DNA of 64,000 bases, taken from assembly GCA_963383645.1 (NCBI GenBank), contig OY726573.1, positions 16,518,158 to 16,582,157 on the forward strand, written 5' to 3'. The position numbers were made by a program, and so were the translations under genes. Numbering within the stretch: the first letter of the stretch is position 1; each line of letters begins with the position of its first letter. This DNA is from Muscardinus avellanarius (taxonomy: Eukaryota; Chordata; Mammalia; Rodentia; Gliridae). Shown here in pieces: positions 46,781-58,979 of the stretch. The notes under the pieces were generated by a model that searched no databases, had not been told where the DNA came from, and worked only from the letters and a program-made list of their open reading frames with translations.

Positions 46781-48371
46781 ATTAGATTTCAACATATAAA
46801 TTTTGGGGGATACAACATTCAGACTATAGGGATTATCCCCATTTTTTCCTCAGCAATTATTATATAAACTCTTAGGAATTATTATTATCATCACATGCAT
46901 GGTACTGAGTATTGAACCTAGGAGCATTCTACTTCCGAGCTATACCCCCAGCCCTTTTTATTTTGAAATAGGATCTTCTTAGTTTGCTGAGTCTTCCTAA
47001 GTTTCTGAGGGTCTCGCTAAGTTTCCAAAGCTGGCCTCTTAACTGTGACCCTCCTGTCTCCGCCTCCCAAGTACTGGGATTGCAGGTGTGTGTCCCAAAG
47101 CCTGGCTCATCTTGTATTTTGATGGGAGGCAGAACCCGTCGTCTGCCTGTAGACACTGAAAACATCAGGAATTCACGTTCCTGGTGTCCCTTCCAGTGAG
47201 GATGAGAACACGGGACCAACATTCAGGACCACTACCTTGGATTGGAATTTAGGAGCTAGTCTCTGCAAGAGGCAGAGAGCGTTTCTGAGCAGGAGCCGCA
47301 GTCTCTAGGTCCCCTGGAGGCCGAGGGCTGCCAGCAGCGACACCTAGCGTCGTCAGTGGCTTCGGCATCCCATTTAGGCTGGTGGCCATCTGTGCTGCCA
47401 AGCCTGGCTCCACAGCTTTCTTGGTAATTTTATGAGCTGCTCAATAGTCTGCAATAAATCACTTCTTTCCTTAAATAAGTCAGTCGCTGCCCACGGCTTC
47501 CGACGAAGAACTTTGACACAGACGTTGGCCAGAGTCCCAGAACCATCACAGAAAAGGCACATTTGAGATTAGACTGAGCTGTCATGAGAGATTCAGAAAT
47601 TGGATTCCCAGACAGACCCTCTGTATGCGGCAAGGAGGGCAAGTGGGGGTGACAGAGGAGAGATGGGGGCCAGACTGGAAGAGGCAGCGGAGACAGATTC
47701 AGTGGTTGTCAAGTGGGGCAGGACCGACTCCCATCCATGCTGGGCCTTGGCATGAACCTCAGTCTAAACTCAGCTGCCCCATCTGTACCAGCTCCAGCCC
47801 CAGCCCCGTCATGAGCCCCCACAGCCCGGTTCAGCCAAGTCCTTACCCCTGACCCAGTCCCAACACAAGGCTCAGGGGACTCTGCTTGGTTCTCCATCCA
47901 GCCAACTGGCGTGGGCATTCAAGTGGACTGGTTCCTATGCACGAGCCCCGCCCCCTCCTGGCTCATTACCCAACTCAATGGCTATCACACCCAGAGTGTC
48001 CTCACACACTTCTCCCACTTTTCCAGGTGTTGGGTCTGGGCTCTGAGGTCTCTGCTGACTTCCCACGGCCTGGTCTGTGGGTGAGCTGGTGGAAGGGGAG
48101 GCTCCTGGGAGGTGATGGGGTGATAGGCAGCTGTCTTAGCTCCTATAACGTTAAGACCCGCCAAGACCTACACTGGAAAGTGTCAAGGTTTCCTGGGACT
48201 GAGGCCCTCCATCCTTACCTGCCCCTCTCCCCCCATACACCTTGGGCAGAGAGAGCCCCCTGGTGGGTGCGTTGGGAATAGCTGAGCTGAGCACTGGGCA
48301 CCCCTGAGGTTGCAGACCCCATAAGCCCCAAGAATCTCTCTCAGGAGCTCCAAGAGAAGCCTCAGAACCAT
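46781..48371. other. One reverse SINE, otherwise unassigned
   Basis: Reverse SINE at about 46895-47105. 47110-48371 is mostly single-copy-looking; 47740-47880 holds CAGCTCCAGCCCCAGCCCC-type repetitive wording like that upstream of CLEC10A. No gene supported. Confidence 0.5.
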
Positions 48372-48372
48372 T

Positions 48373-48415
<43 letters not shown>

Positions 48416-48625
48416 TTTGGAGTACTGGGGATTGAATCCAGGGGCATTCTACCTCCTAGCGGCACCCCCCCCCAGCCCTATTTTTTATTCTTTATTTGGA
48501 AACAGGGTCTCACTGAGTTGTAAAGGGCCTAAGTAGCCGAGGCTGGTCATGAATCCAGATCCTCCTGTCTCAGCCCCCCAAATTCTGGGATTACAAGCAT
48601 GCGCCACCATGCCCGGCTCTCAGAT
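48372..48625 (-). mobile_element. (TTTA)n and reverse SINE
   Basis: About 12 TTTA units at 48372-48419 lead into a reverse SINE at about 48420-48620. 48626-49265 has no recognised feature. Confidence 0.85.
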
Positions 48626-49265
48626 TCATTTTAGAGTTGACAAACACAGATACACTCCCAGATCCCGTTTCCCCAGAACAGTTTATGTACATGTAGCCCT
48701 TGGTCCTCTCTTGTGATCTCCCTAGAGACCTGTGGGTCTCAGCATCTGCTCGGTCTCCTCCTCCCGGCCAGGCATTACTAATCGGGCCCAGCGGTGGCTC
48801 GCTCTTGTGGTACGGCCACGGGCCTCGAGCACCAGGCACCAAGTCCACTCATCCACTGACTCTTGTTCCTGGTGTTTCTCTTGTTCAGTGGCTCATCACT
48901 CTGGCCATTTATAGATGTGGAAGACCCAGAGGTCCCTAATGTGAAGTCCCACCTCCAGGGCTCTACAGTGTGGGAAGCAAGTGGGTAATGAAACACAGAA
49001 GACAGAACCAGGTAATTTTGCTGCAGGCTGTTAGCATAGGCAGATTAGCCGCTGGGTGGTCAGGGAGGACTTCCTGGAAGAGGTCTTCTGCCCCATCAGT
49101 GCTCCCAGGCACTCCTAAGGGCAGGGTGCCAGAGTAAACAAAACCTTGCAACATATGTACATAGTCCTGTAGATTTATATTTTTCTCTTGAGGACTTGAG
49201 GACACAACTGAAAATAATTTAGTCATTTAAAGCATTGCTTTCCTAAGAAAATATGCATTAAAGAT

Positions 49266-50149
49266 TGTTATAAAGTACTGGGGAGGCTAAGACAGAAGGA
49301 TCACAGGTTTGAGGCCAGCCTTAGCAACTTACTGAAACCCTCAGTAATATAGCAAGCTCCTGTTTCAAAATTTAAAAAATAAAATTAAGCTGGGCATGGT
49401 GGCACAAGCTTGTAATCCCAGCATTTGGGAGACTGAGACAGGAGGATCAGGGTTTGAGGACAGCCTCAGCTACTACTTAGTGAGGCCCTTTGCAGCTCAG
49501 TGAGACCCTGTTTCAAAATAAAGAATAAAAAACAGGGGTGGGGGCATAGCTTGGAGGTAGAATGCCCCTAGGTTCCATCCCCAGTACCAAAAAAAAAATA
49601 ATAATAATAATTAAAGGGCTGGGGGTGTAGCTTGGTAGGGGTAGAATGCCCCTAGGCTCAGTCCCCAGCACCATCCCACACACACAAAGATTGCTTTAAA
49701 GCAGACCGCACAATTCCATGTGAATTGTCAACATAAGACAAAAAGATTGCAAAGAACATTTCTACATATAAAAGCCCTGTCACCCAGATTCTCCTCACTC
49801 CTCTGACTGGGGCAGAAGTCTTTTCTCTGTGCTCAGCCTTCAGTATTAGTGACTGCTAAACCAGGCATGGTGGTGCAAATTTGTAATCCCAGTACTTGGG
49901 AGGCTGAGACAGGAGGATCGCAGGTTTGCGGCCAGCCTCAGCTACTCAATGATGCCCTCTGCAACTTAGTGAAACCCTGTTTCAAAATAAAGAATAAAAA
50001 ATAGGGCTGGAGGTGTAGCTCTGAGGTAGAATGCCCCTGGACTCCAACCTCAGCACTAATATATATATATATACATATACATACATATACATATATATAC
50101 ATATATACATATATATACATATTATATATATATATTTATATATATATAT

Positions 50150-50186
<37 letters not shown>

Positions 50187-50470
50187 TACTGGGGATGGAA
50201 CCCAGGGGCCTTCTACCTCTGGGCTACACTCCCAGAGGAGTCTCTTAAGGGTCTCTTAAGCCAGCTGAGGCTGGCTTCGAACCTGCGCGATCCTCCTGTC
50301 TCAGCCTCCCAAGCGCAGGGATTACAAGCGTGCGCCACCACACCCGGCTATATATTATTTTTTAATAGGGTCTTCTTAAGTTGCTGAGTCTCCCTAAGTT
50401 GATTAGGGTCTTGCTAAATTTCCAAAGCTGGCCCTCCTGCGACCCTCCTGTCTCAGCCTCCCAAGTGCTC
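49266..50470. mobile_element. SINE cluster with (AT)n/(GT)n
   Basis: Forward SINEs at about 49270-49380, 49388-49590 and 49858-50055, plus an ID half at about 49615-49675. Alternating AT/ATAC repeats at 50058-50150 and (GT)n at 50151-50184 lead into reverse SINE pieces at about 50185-50348 and 50355-50470. Confidence 0.8.
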
Positions 50471-50554
50471 ACCCTCAGCACTAAAATATATAATTTAGTG
50501 ACTGCTACTTGAGTGGACATTTGAAGAAGTGTCAACCTTCGGAAAAACACCTCA

Positions 50555-51432
50555 ATGCCTTTGCTTGTCCCTCAAGGCCTTTCGGATGGGACCCCTGCCC
50601 CTGCTTCATCCTATATACGTTCTGTTCTATGCAAGCAACTGTTTACAGCTCCCTAAACAGCACCGTCCACAGATGCTCCTTTGCCTGGAATGCCCCTGCC
50701 CACACATCCATCTGGCAAACTCCTACTCATCCTTCAAGGCCCATCTCAGGGCCTTCTCTTCCGCGAAGCCTCCAGCAGTCCCTGGCCCAATGAGTCAGTT
50801 CTTCCCACGCCCATTCTACAGTGTATATGGCCCTCTCTTGGCGCTGAGATTTTTTTTTTTTTTTTTTTTGTGCTGGGGGTGGAACCCAGGGGCTTTTCTA
50901 CCTCTGGGCTATACTCCCAGGCCTATTTATTTATTTATTTATTTATTTTGCAGTACTGGAGATGACACCCAGGGGCATTCTACCTTTTGAGCTACATGCC
51001 CTGCCCTATTTTTTTTTATTTTGAAACAGTCTCACTAAGTTGCGGAGGGCCTCACTTAAGTAGCTGAGGCTGTCTGCAAACCATGATCCTCCTGTCTCAG
51101 CCTCCTGCATGCTGGGGTTACAATCGTGTGCCACCATGCCCGGCTTATACTTTATTTGGAAACAGAGTCTCTCTAAGTTGCTGAGAGCCTCACTAAATAG
51201 TACTGAATCTGGCTTTGAACCTGTGTGATCCTCCCATCTCAGCCTCCCAAGCGCTAGGATTACAAGCATGCACCACCACGTCCAGGGGTGCTGAGATTTT
51301 ATGTGACTGTTTCTCTGATGGGGGCTGGAAGGTGTAAGATTATATATTATTCAGATTTGCATCCCTAGTTCTAAGCACAGCACCAGGCATGATACATGTC
51401 TATAAATATTTTGCATCAAAGAATGAATAAGC
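50555..51432 (+). mobile_element. LINE-2 3'-end relic split by SINEs
   Basis: 50555-50800 carries the L2-like wording TTTGCCTGGAATGCCC, CTCCTACTCATCCTTCAAGG and GCGAAGCCTCC, and 51350-51432 the tail-like TAAGCACAGCACCAGGCAT...TCTATAAATATTTT...GAATGAATAAG. Reverse SINEs at about 50865-51130 and 51130-51290 sit between them. Old, non-coding. Confidence 0.6.
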
Positions 51433-52450
51433 CTTCAATCTTAGTACTTGAAGGGTTGAGACATGAGGAGCTCAGGTTCAAGGCTACTCTCAGCAATTTA
51501 GTGAGACTCTCAGCAACTTAGAGAGACACTGTTTCAAAAAATAAATAAAACCGGGCATGGTGGTGTACATTTGTAATCCCAGCAATCGGGAGACTGAAAC
51601 TAGAGGGTTGCGGTTCATGGCTAACCTCAGCTACTTAGTGAGGCCCTTTGAAACTCAGTGAGACCTGGTTTCAAAATAAAGAATAAAAAAATAGGGCTGG
51701 GAGTGCAGCTTGGAGGTAGAGTGCACCTGGGTTCAATCCTCAGTACCAAAAAATAAAATAAAATAAAATAAAAGTTATTTTGACTCACTACTTTTTGTTT
51801 TAGAGTCGTTGTTGTAGTGTGTGTGTGTGTGTATACTTGTGGTGCTGAGGATTGAAACCAGGGGCATTCTACCTCTGAGCTATCCTCCCAGTTCTATTTT
51901 TTATTCTTTATTTTGAAACCGGGTCCCACTAAGTCACGGAGGGACTCACTAAATAGCTGAGGCTGGTCACGAACCTGTACTCCTCCTGTCTCAGTCTCCT
52001 AAGTACTGGAATTACATACCTGGCTCTTCATAAACTTTGAAAAACATTAAACAAGCAAAATACTCACTACAAAGAAAAAAACCCAAAATTCCACTTAATC
52101 TCTTACTAGACATTCATGTTTTTTAACCCACATGGGTTCTACTGAGAACGCACTGCACCAGTGTGGTTCTTTGATGGAGGACATGGACGAAGCCTGAGGA
52201 ACAAAAGGTTCAAAGAGTTAAAGGAGATTCTAGGAAAGGTCAGTCCTCAAAAAAACTCTGGGCGTGACTCCTGTCCTCTCTGGAATTTGCCCTCTAAGGC
52301 CCACCAGTGAGAGCAGGGGGCTGATCTTAATCACAAGTCCTATAATGAATGTCTCACGAGGTCCTTTTGTCATGCTTATGACATATCTTCTACCTAATAC
52401 CCCCCATTGTATTTTGGCATTTACTCTTTCCCATGAGGATTTTTTTGTGT
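51433..52450. mobile_element. SINEs then unassigned sequence
   Basis: Forward copies at about 51433-51545 and 51550-51750, and a reverse copy at about 51835-52025 after a short (GT)n. 52026-52450 is unassigned. Confidence 0.75.
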
Positions 52451-53345
52451 GTGTGTGTGGTACTGGGGGTGGAACCCAGAGGCTTTCTATCTCCAGGCTA
52501 TACTCCCAGCCCTATTTTATATTTTGTTTTGAAACAGGGTCTCACTAAGTTGCTGAGAGCCTCACTAAGTAGCTGAGGCTGGCTTCAAACCTGTGCGATC
52601 CTCCTGTCTCAGCCTCCCAAGCGCGGGGATTACAAGCATGCGCCATCATGCCTGGCTACCATGAGGATTTGATAATTTACCTAACTGGAGAAGGGTATAA
52701 AAAAAACCTTAGTTTTACAGAATAAATTTTGTCAGTTGCACGAGAAGCAATTGTCCGAGTCATTATTTCAGGTCCTGGAGAGGAATCTCCACAGTTCTTC
52801 ACCCTTGAGGCCTTGGTTGAGTAGCCAGCTAGGAGGAACAGCGAGTCTGGCCAGGTTCCCCCAGGTGAGAACAACTGCAGCATCAGGCGCTAACACTTAT
52901 TCAGGCGTCTGTCTACGTCCTTTACTTAGACATGTGTACATAGTCATTCATTTAATCTTTTTTTTTTTTTTTGATGCTGGGGTTAAACCCAGGGACATTC
53001 TACCTCCAAGATCCCAAACTTTTTTTTTTTTTTTTTTTTTTTTGTGGTGGTACTGGGGGTGGACCCAGGGGCTTTATTCCTCTGGGCTATACTCCCAGAC
53101 TTATTTTCTATTTTATTTGGAAACAGGGTCCCACTAAGTTGCTGAGAGCCTCACTACATAGCTGAGGCTGGCTTCGAACCTGTGCAATCCTCCTGTCTCA
53201 GCCTCCCAAACACTGGGATTACAAGCATGCGCCACCATGCCCGGCTATTTTTAATTTTTTAAATAGGGTCTCACTAAGTTGCTGAGGCTGGCCTCCAACC
53301 TGCAATCTTCCTGTTTCAGCATCTCAAGTACTGGGATTACAGACA
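52451..53345 (-). mobile_element. Reverse SINEs around an unassigned 0.3-kb stretch
   Basis: Copies at about 52455-52658, 52965-53010 (ID half), 53040-53245 and 53250-53345 (left half). The CATGAGGATTT-like repeat at 52434 and 52661 suggests the target duplication of the first. Confidence 0.8.
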
Positions 53346-53349
53346 TACC

Positions 53350-53995
53350 TATTACAGTTTGGGGAGAAGAAATAATTCCCCCCAAATAAACCACAAAAAG
53401 ATAAAAAGCGATAAAAAGGCCCGGGTTCTTGTCCTGAGCTAAGGATAAATACACATCAGCCCAGACTCTTGCTGAAGATTTAAAGAAGTTTATTAAAAAG
53501 ATAGAAATACAGAAGACAGCACCATGCCATTCAAGAGTGGCATGGGGTGGGGGGGTTCAAATGAATTCACCAAAGATATAACATATGGATCAGACTTTTT
53601 ATACACATGACCTCCATCTTGTTCACATAATTCTGATGTAGTAAACGTCCCTGTAAGGTACCTCCCCTTACTTTCCCCACCAAGGTGTACTTTCCTGCCA
53701 AGGTGTCTTTCACAAAGGTCCATCCCCTCCTCCGATCCTAGCTAGATTATTATATAGATCTGTCTTTAGAAAGAGGAAGTCCTAGCTCCCCTCTCCTATG
53801 GACTTGCTAATTACCTTTAGCTAAGTCAATGTAAGTTTCAATAGCTGTTGCTTCCTGACCAAAACCAAGATCAAGTCTTTCACAGATTTGCCCCTCACCC
53901 AATTTTTGCAATATCTTAATAATTAGAGCTTGCTCAAATCTTCCTAGGCCATTCCTAATACCAATACAATACCTGGCCTCATTTACTTTTTTTTT
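53350..53995 (-). mobile_element. Candidate ERV LTR with adjoining retroviral-like frame
   Basis: On the minus strand TATAAAAA lies at 53603-53596 and AATAAA at 53494-53489, about 105 bases apart, with a U5-like segment after it: a normal LTR layout. Upstream on the same strand a short open frame (about 53807-53985) has even, non-repeat composition and ends in a stop before the LTR-like part. It may be the remnant of the last retroviral gene. No full provirus is present and nothing here is functional as far as I can see. Confidence 0.45.
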
Positions 53996-54460
53996 TTTTT
54001 TTTTTTTGCAGGTCTGGGGATGGAACCCAGGGGCATTCGACCTCCGAGCTACACCCACTGCCCTATTTTTTATTCTTTATTTTGAAACAGGGTCTCACTG
54101 AGTTGCAGAGGGTCTCACTAAGTAGCTAGGCTGTCCCCGAACCGCAGTCCTCCTGTCTCAGCCTCCCGAATGCTGGGATTTCAAGCGTGTGCCACCACGC
54201 CCGGCTTATTTCATCTTCATAACCCTATGAGTTAGCAATTATTATGACTCGACTTCTGTTTTAGAAAAGAGAAAACACAGCCGGGCGTAGTGGCGCACGC
54301 CTGTAATCCCCGCGCTTGGGAGGTAGAGACAGGAGGATCGCGCAGGTTTGAAGGCTTAAGAGACCCTGTTTCCAAATATTAAAAAAAAGTATAAAATAGG
54401 TTTGGGAGTGTAGCCCAGAGGTAGAGGAGCTTCCAGGAACCCCAGTACCACCGAGGGGGG
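53985..54460. mobile_element. Reverse and forward SINE
   Basis: Reverse copy at about 53988-54207 with a T-run head. Forward copy at about 54282-54455 (GGCTTAAGAGACC subtype) with an internal deletion. Confidence 0.9.
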
Positions 54461-55670
54461 GGGGACACAGGTGCACAGAGGCAGGGTAACTTGTTTACAA
54501 TCATGTAGCTAAGGAGTGGCAGGGTTAGAATCCCGTTCACCTGTTTTTTCCTTTGTTTCCCATGCTTCTGGCATTATTTTTATTTTATATTTGCAGTGCT
54601 GGGGATAGAACCCAGGCCCTCACACATGCTAGGCAAGTCCTTCTGAAAGCTGCTGAGTTGGGATCCATGAAGTTGGGCTGCGAGGTCCACTCCTGCGATC
54701 TCTATGCTGTATCACGTCCGGGAGCCACACACGGCACTGTCAGCTCAGAATAGAGGGAAGGTGAGGCAGAGAAGAATGTGCCTTTTCACAAAGGGAATCG
54801 CACCACACCCAGGCGCGGGTGCCTCCTGGGTTCATAATCTGGCAGAGGCTCAGCTCTCAGGCGCAGAGGGGCAGAGGGCGGCGGGCCTCCCTGTAGACTA
54901 CATTTCTACTTGACCACGGGAAGAGAGAGTGACTCTTCTCAGCTGGCCCCAGTGTTGTGAATGAGTCCTCAATCCACCTTCTCAGGAAGCCTAGCTCCCC
55001 GCCTCCTGGGGGGTGTGGGGACCTGTTGGCTCCTCCACCCTGGCTGCTCACTCTTATAAGAACACTCTGGGCTGGGGAAACCGGTGGGGCCACTTTCTTC
55101 AAGTATACATGGTAACCCTTCAAGGACTCCTGTACCCCATCCAGGACATTTCAGACTAAGAGTGTGACGTGTGCCCAAATCGTGAAGTGAGAAAATGAAG
55201 CAGGTGAGCAGCTAAGGCTGGTGGGAGGGCAGGAGAGAGAGAGAGGGATGGAGAGGTAGCTTAGGCCTACCTTTGATGATCATGAAAAACTTTTATACAC
55301 CAACTGGGAAATTGTATTTGTCTCCCTCCACAGGCCTTTGAAGGTCAAGCCTGTTTTTTAGGTTTACGGTTTCACAACTTAAGCAGTTGTTTTTCTTTTC
55401 CTTTCTTGCAGAAACATCCTCAAGCAATTAGGAAACACTGCCCTCAAGTGGCTGCGGGTAGGTGCATGCTCCAACCTGTAAGGTGCTGAATTTTCAATGG
55501 TATTGTTTAATAATTAAACCAAAGAACACATCTGTTGATCCAAATGGCCAAACTAAAGCAGCACTGACTTGTAAAAGAGGATGCTTATTATAAAGTGTTA
55601 CAAAAATCAATGCCTGGGTTAGGTTCTCTTATTTTCTCTTTCTCTTTCTTTCTTTTTCTTTCTTTTTCTT
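54461..55670. other. Unassigned stretch
   Basis: No gene or recognisable repeat except an ID-like fragment at about 54590-54640. Ends in a CTTT-rich tract (55635-55670). Confidence 0.4.
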
Positions 55671-56420
55671 TTTTGTGGTACTGGGGATTGAACTTAGGGG
55701 CATTCTATCTCTGACCTACACCCCTATCTTATTTTTTTATTTTGAAACAGGGCCTCACTAAATTGCTGAGACTGTCTTGGAATCTGCAGTTCTCCTTTCT
55801 CAGCCTCCCAAGTACTGGGATTACAGGCTTCGGCCACCATGCCCGGCTCCAGACACTGCTATTTTAGAATCACAAACTAAAGTAGGTTCTGCGCTCCTGG
55901 GGCCCTGTGCCTCAACGTCTTCAGGCCACTTCCCTCAAAGGCAGATTCTGTTCCACTCCCAGGTCTGCTCTCCCTGTATGCCCCTGCACTTTGGATAGAC
56001 CAAATTCAAGTATTTCCATTTGTTTGTTTGTTTGTGGTGCTGGGGATTGAGCCCAGGGACACTGTCTACACTCCCAGCCCTTATTCTTTATGTTGAAACA
56101 GGGTCTCACTAAATGGCTGAGGGCCTCTATATAGTAAGGCTGGCTGCGAACCTGCGATCCTCCTGACTTAGCCTCCCGAGTACTGGGATTATAGGTGTGC
56201 ACCACCAAAGAAATGGCTCACCATTTTCTTTTTTAAGATGATTGACTTGGGGCAAATCACCTGTCTGAGCTCCTTTCTCCATCTGCAAAAGGCAGGGCAC
56301 CTTCCATTGGGCTGCCAAGGATCAAGGATCAGGCCGCAGGTCTTCTGACTAGGGGATCCTTCCTCCCCTCCCTCCTTGTGAGCCATTGCTGAGCACCAAG
56401 CAGGCACCTATTGGAGGTCA
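55671..56420 (-). mobile_element. Two reverse SINEs and the SLC16A11 distal flank
   Basis: Copies at about 55675-55845 and 56035-56208. The rest is unassigned and leads into the CpG island. Confidence 0.75.
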
Positions 56421-56429
56421 CTGATTGAT

Positions 56430-57098
56430 ATCCCCGGTTTCACTGGATCCTCGGCAGCGTTCGGGAGAGCCGAACCACTCACCCCCTAGGCTCCGGGGTC
56501 CGCCCCGCGACCTAAGGATGGCCGACCCAAGGATGGCCACCCGCGCCGCTCCTGTGCGCGCGCTCGGCGGCAGGTGCGTGGGCGCGAGCCGGGCGGGGCC
56601 ACGGCCGCTCCCTCCCTGGCGGGGCCGGGGGTTGCGTGCGGATCATTCAATCCCCGTGGGACTCGGCGTCGGGCCTCACCGCGGCGGGGCCGATTGGCTG
56701 CCGGCCTCAGCCTGCCCCCGCCCCCCCACCCCAGCGCCCCAGGTGGCTCGGGCCCCGGCGGTGAACCCTGTTTACCGAGAGAGCCCGTCCAAGTTGGGCT
56801 CCATCTCCGCACTCGCTTCCCTCCGGGCCCCGCCCGCCCGGGCAGCGGGGAGAAAACCGGGTCCAGCCCTTCCCCTCCCCCGCCGCCCGGAGAGGTCGGG
56901 TAAGGGGGATGGGGTGCGCGTGGGCGGCGGAAGCCCCGGCTTGGGGAGCCGGCTGGCCCCCTCCCCAGAGCTCGCCCCCGAGGCCTGGATCCCGCGTCCC
57001 CCGCCCGCGCGCGCCCCCGCGGCGACAGCCCACCCTGGGGGGGGGCAGCCCGAGCGGAGACCCCCCCTCACCCGCGCCTCCCCACCCCGCAGACGGCG
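56430..57098 (+). promoter_or_regulatory. SLC16A11 CpG island promoter with a likely non-coding first exon
   Basis: Very CpG-dense. A donor GGTAAGG at 56899-56905 and an acceptor CCCCGCAG ending at 57092 would remove a 193-base intron and join a 5' UTR exon to the ATG exon 6 bases before the start codon. The transcription start is probably at 56.5-56.8 kb (inference). Long open frames across this block on both strands come from its GC content. Confidence 0.6.
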
Positions 57099-58924
57099 AT
57101 GACCCCCCAGCCGGCCGGACCCCCGGACGGGGGCTGGGGCTGGGTGGTGGCGGCCGCAGCCTTCGCGGTGAACGGGCTCTCCTACGGGCTCCTGCGCTCC
57201 CTGGGCCTGGCCCTGCCTGACCTCGCGGAACACTTTGACCGCAGCGCCCAGGACACCGCGTGGGTCAGCGCCCTGGCCCTGGCCGTGCAGCAGGCAGCCA
57301 GTGAGGGGGGCCCCGAGGTGGGCGGCGGGAGAGGGGTGAGCGGGCCCGGGGTGCCGAGCCGGGAGACCCACTGGATCACTGGACAACCTGAGAGCCCCCG
57401 ACTGGTGGATCCAGATTCTAGAAGCGTGGGTCTGGAGGTCCAGGGGAGGAACCATCGCCCGGTGGCGGAGTTTGAGGCCAAGCTAACAGGCACCGAGACC
57501 TGTGGCAGAGTTTGGGGGTCCCGGGGCCTGTCTCCCGTTGATTCCAGCCCCTTCTAGGCCCAGTGGGTAGCGCCCTGAGCACACGCTGGGGGGCGCGCCC
57601 GGTGGTGATGGTTGGGGGAGTCCTTACCTCGCTGGGCTTCGTCTTCTCGGCTTTCGCCCGAAGCCTGCTGCATCTCTACCTCGGCCTGGGCCTCCTCGCG
57701 GGTGAGGGGAACGGGGTACACTGTCCTTCAGGGGTGATGGTGGGGACGGGAGCTTGCTGGGGGAGGCGCAAACAAGGTGGGCGGCAGGGCTGGGGCCGGC
57801 GTTGGGGCCCCTGCCCTCATCCTGCCCTTCCCATTCGCAGGCTCGGGCTGGGCCCTGGTGTTCGCCCCCGCCCTCGGCACCCTCTCCCGGTACTTTTCCC
57901 GCCGTCGGGTCTTGGCGGTGGGGCTGGCGCTCACCGGCAACGGGGCCTCCTCGCTGCTGCTGGCACCTGCCTTGCAGCTTCTCCTTGATACTTTCGGCTG
58001 GCGGGGCGCCCTGCTCGTCCTCGGCGCCGTCACCCTCAACCTCACCCCCTGTGGCGCCCTACTGCGACCCCTGGCCCTCCCTGGCGACCCTGCGGCCCCA
58101 CCTCGCAGCCCCCTAGCCGCGCTTGGCCTGGGTCTCTTCAAGCGCCGGCCCTTCTCAGTCTTTGCTCTGGGCACCGCCCTGATCGGGGGTGGGTACTTCG
58201 TCCCCTACGTGCACCTGGCCCCACACGCTTTAGACCGGGGTCTGGGAGGGTACGGGGCAGCGCTGGTGGTGGCTGTGGCTGCGGTGGGGGATGCGAGTGC
58301 CCGACTGGTCTGCGGGTGGCTGGCGGACCAGGGCTGGGTGCCCCTTCCACGGCTGCTGGCAGTGTTCGGAGCCCTGACGGGGCTGGGGGTGCTGGCCGTG
58401 GGATTGGTGCCCACTGTGGGGAGCGAGGAGGACTGGGGCGGCCCCCTGCTGGCCGCAGCCGGGGCCTACGGGCTGAGCGCGGGGAGTTACGCCCCCCTGG
58501 TGTTCGGAGTGCTCCCGGGGCTGGTGGGCATCGGAGGCGTGGTACAGGCCACCGGGCTGGTGATGATGCTGATGAGCCTCGGGGGACTTCTGGGCCCTCC
58601 TCTGTCAGGTAAGGACCAGAGCTGACAGATTCTCGCTGGCAACCAAACTCTGCCCCTGGGTGCAAGGTCTCAATTCTTTTACCTCTCCACTCAGGCTTCC
58701 TGAGGGACGAAACAGGGGACTTCACCGCCTCATTCCTCCTCTGCGGCTCTTTCATCCTCTCGGGCAGCTTTGTCTACATTGGGCTGCCCAGGGCACTCCC
58801 CTCCTGCCGTTCGGCCTCACCTCCAGCCACCCCTCCTCCCGAGAGGGGAGAGCTGCTCCCCATGCCGCAGGTCACCCTGCTTTCCCGGGGAGACCCTCAC
58901 TCCACTCCGGATACCACTTGTTGA
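57099..58924 (+). CDS. SLC16A11: Monocarboxylate transporter 11
   Basis: Proton-coupled monocarboxylate (pyruvate-type) carrier of the MCT family, liver-enriched; human variants are associated with type 2 diabetes. Exons 57099-57300, 57558-57701, 57841-58608 and 58695-58924 sum to 1344 bases (447 residues), the usual length. The N-terminal MCT signature DGGWGWVV opens TM1; the TM4-5 signature [16 protein letters not shown] is present; 12 hydrophobic segments are split by a loop near [15 protein letters not shown]; the tail is a soluble, Pro-rich stretch ending DTTC. I start at the ATG beside the Pro-Gln-Pro-Ala-Gly start; a longer human-like N-terminal extension read through 57093 cannot be excluded (PTPQTA precedes the ATG in frame). 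Tail-to-tail neighbour: SLC16A13. Confidence 0.95.
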
Positions 58925-58952
58925 TTCTTTTCTTGTTTGCTCCCCTCTCCCC

Positions 58953-58958
58953 AATAAA
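58953..58958 (+). promoter_or_regulatory. SLC16A11 polyadenylation signal
   Basis: AATAAA 28 bases after the stop, so the 3' UTR is very short (transcript end near 58975). Confidence 0.8.
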
Positions 58959-58979
58959 TAATTTTTATCTGATTTTCCT

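Noticed and set aside
56425..57102. Long plus-strand open frame of 225 codons before SLC16A11
   Set aside because: It lies in a CpG island where stop codons are rare, is out of frame with the transporter start, is Pro/Arg/Ala-rich with no domain, and has equally long shadows on the other strand.
56772..57455. Minus-strand open frame of 227 codons over SLC16A11 exon 1
   Set aside because: It is antisense to a confirmed coding exon and created by GC-rich composition; no similarity recognised.
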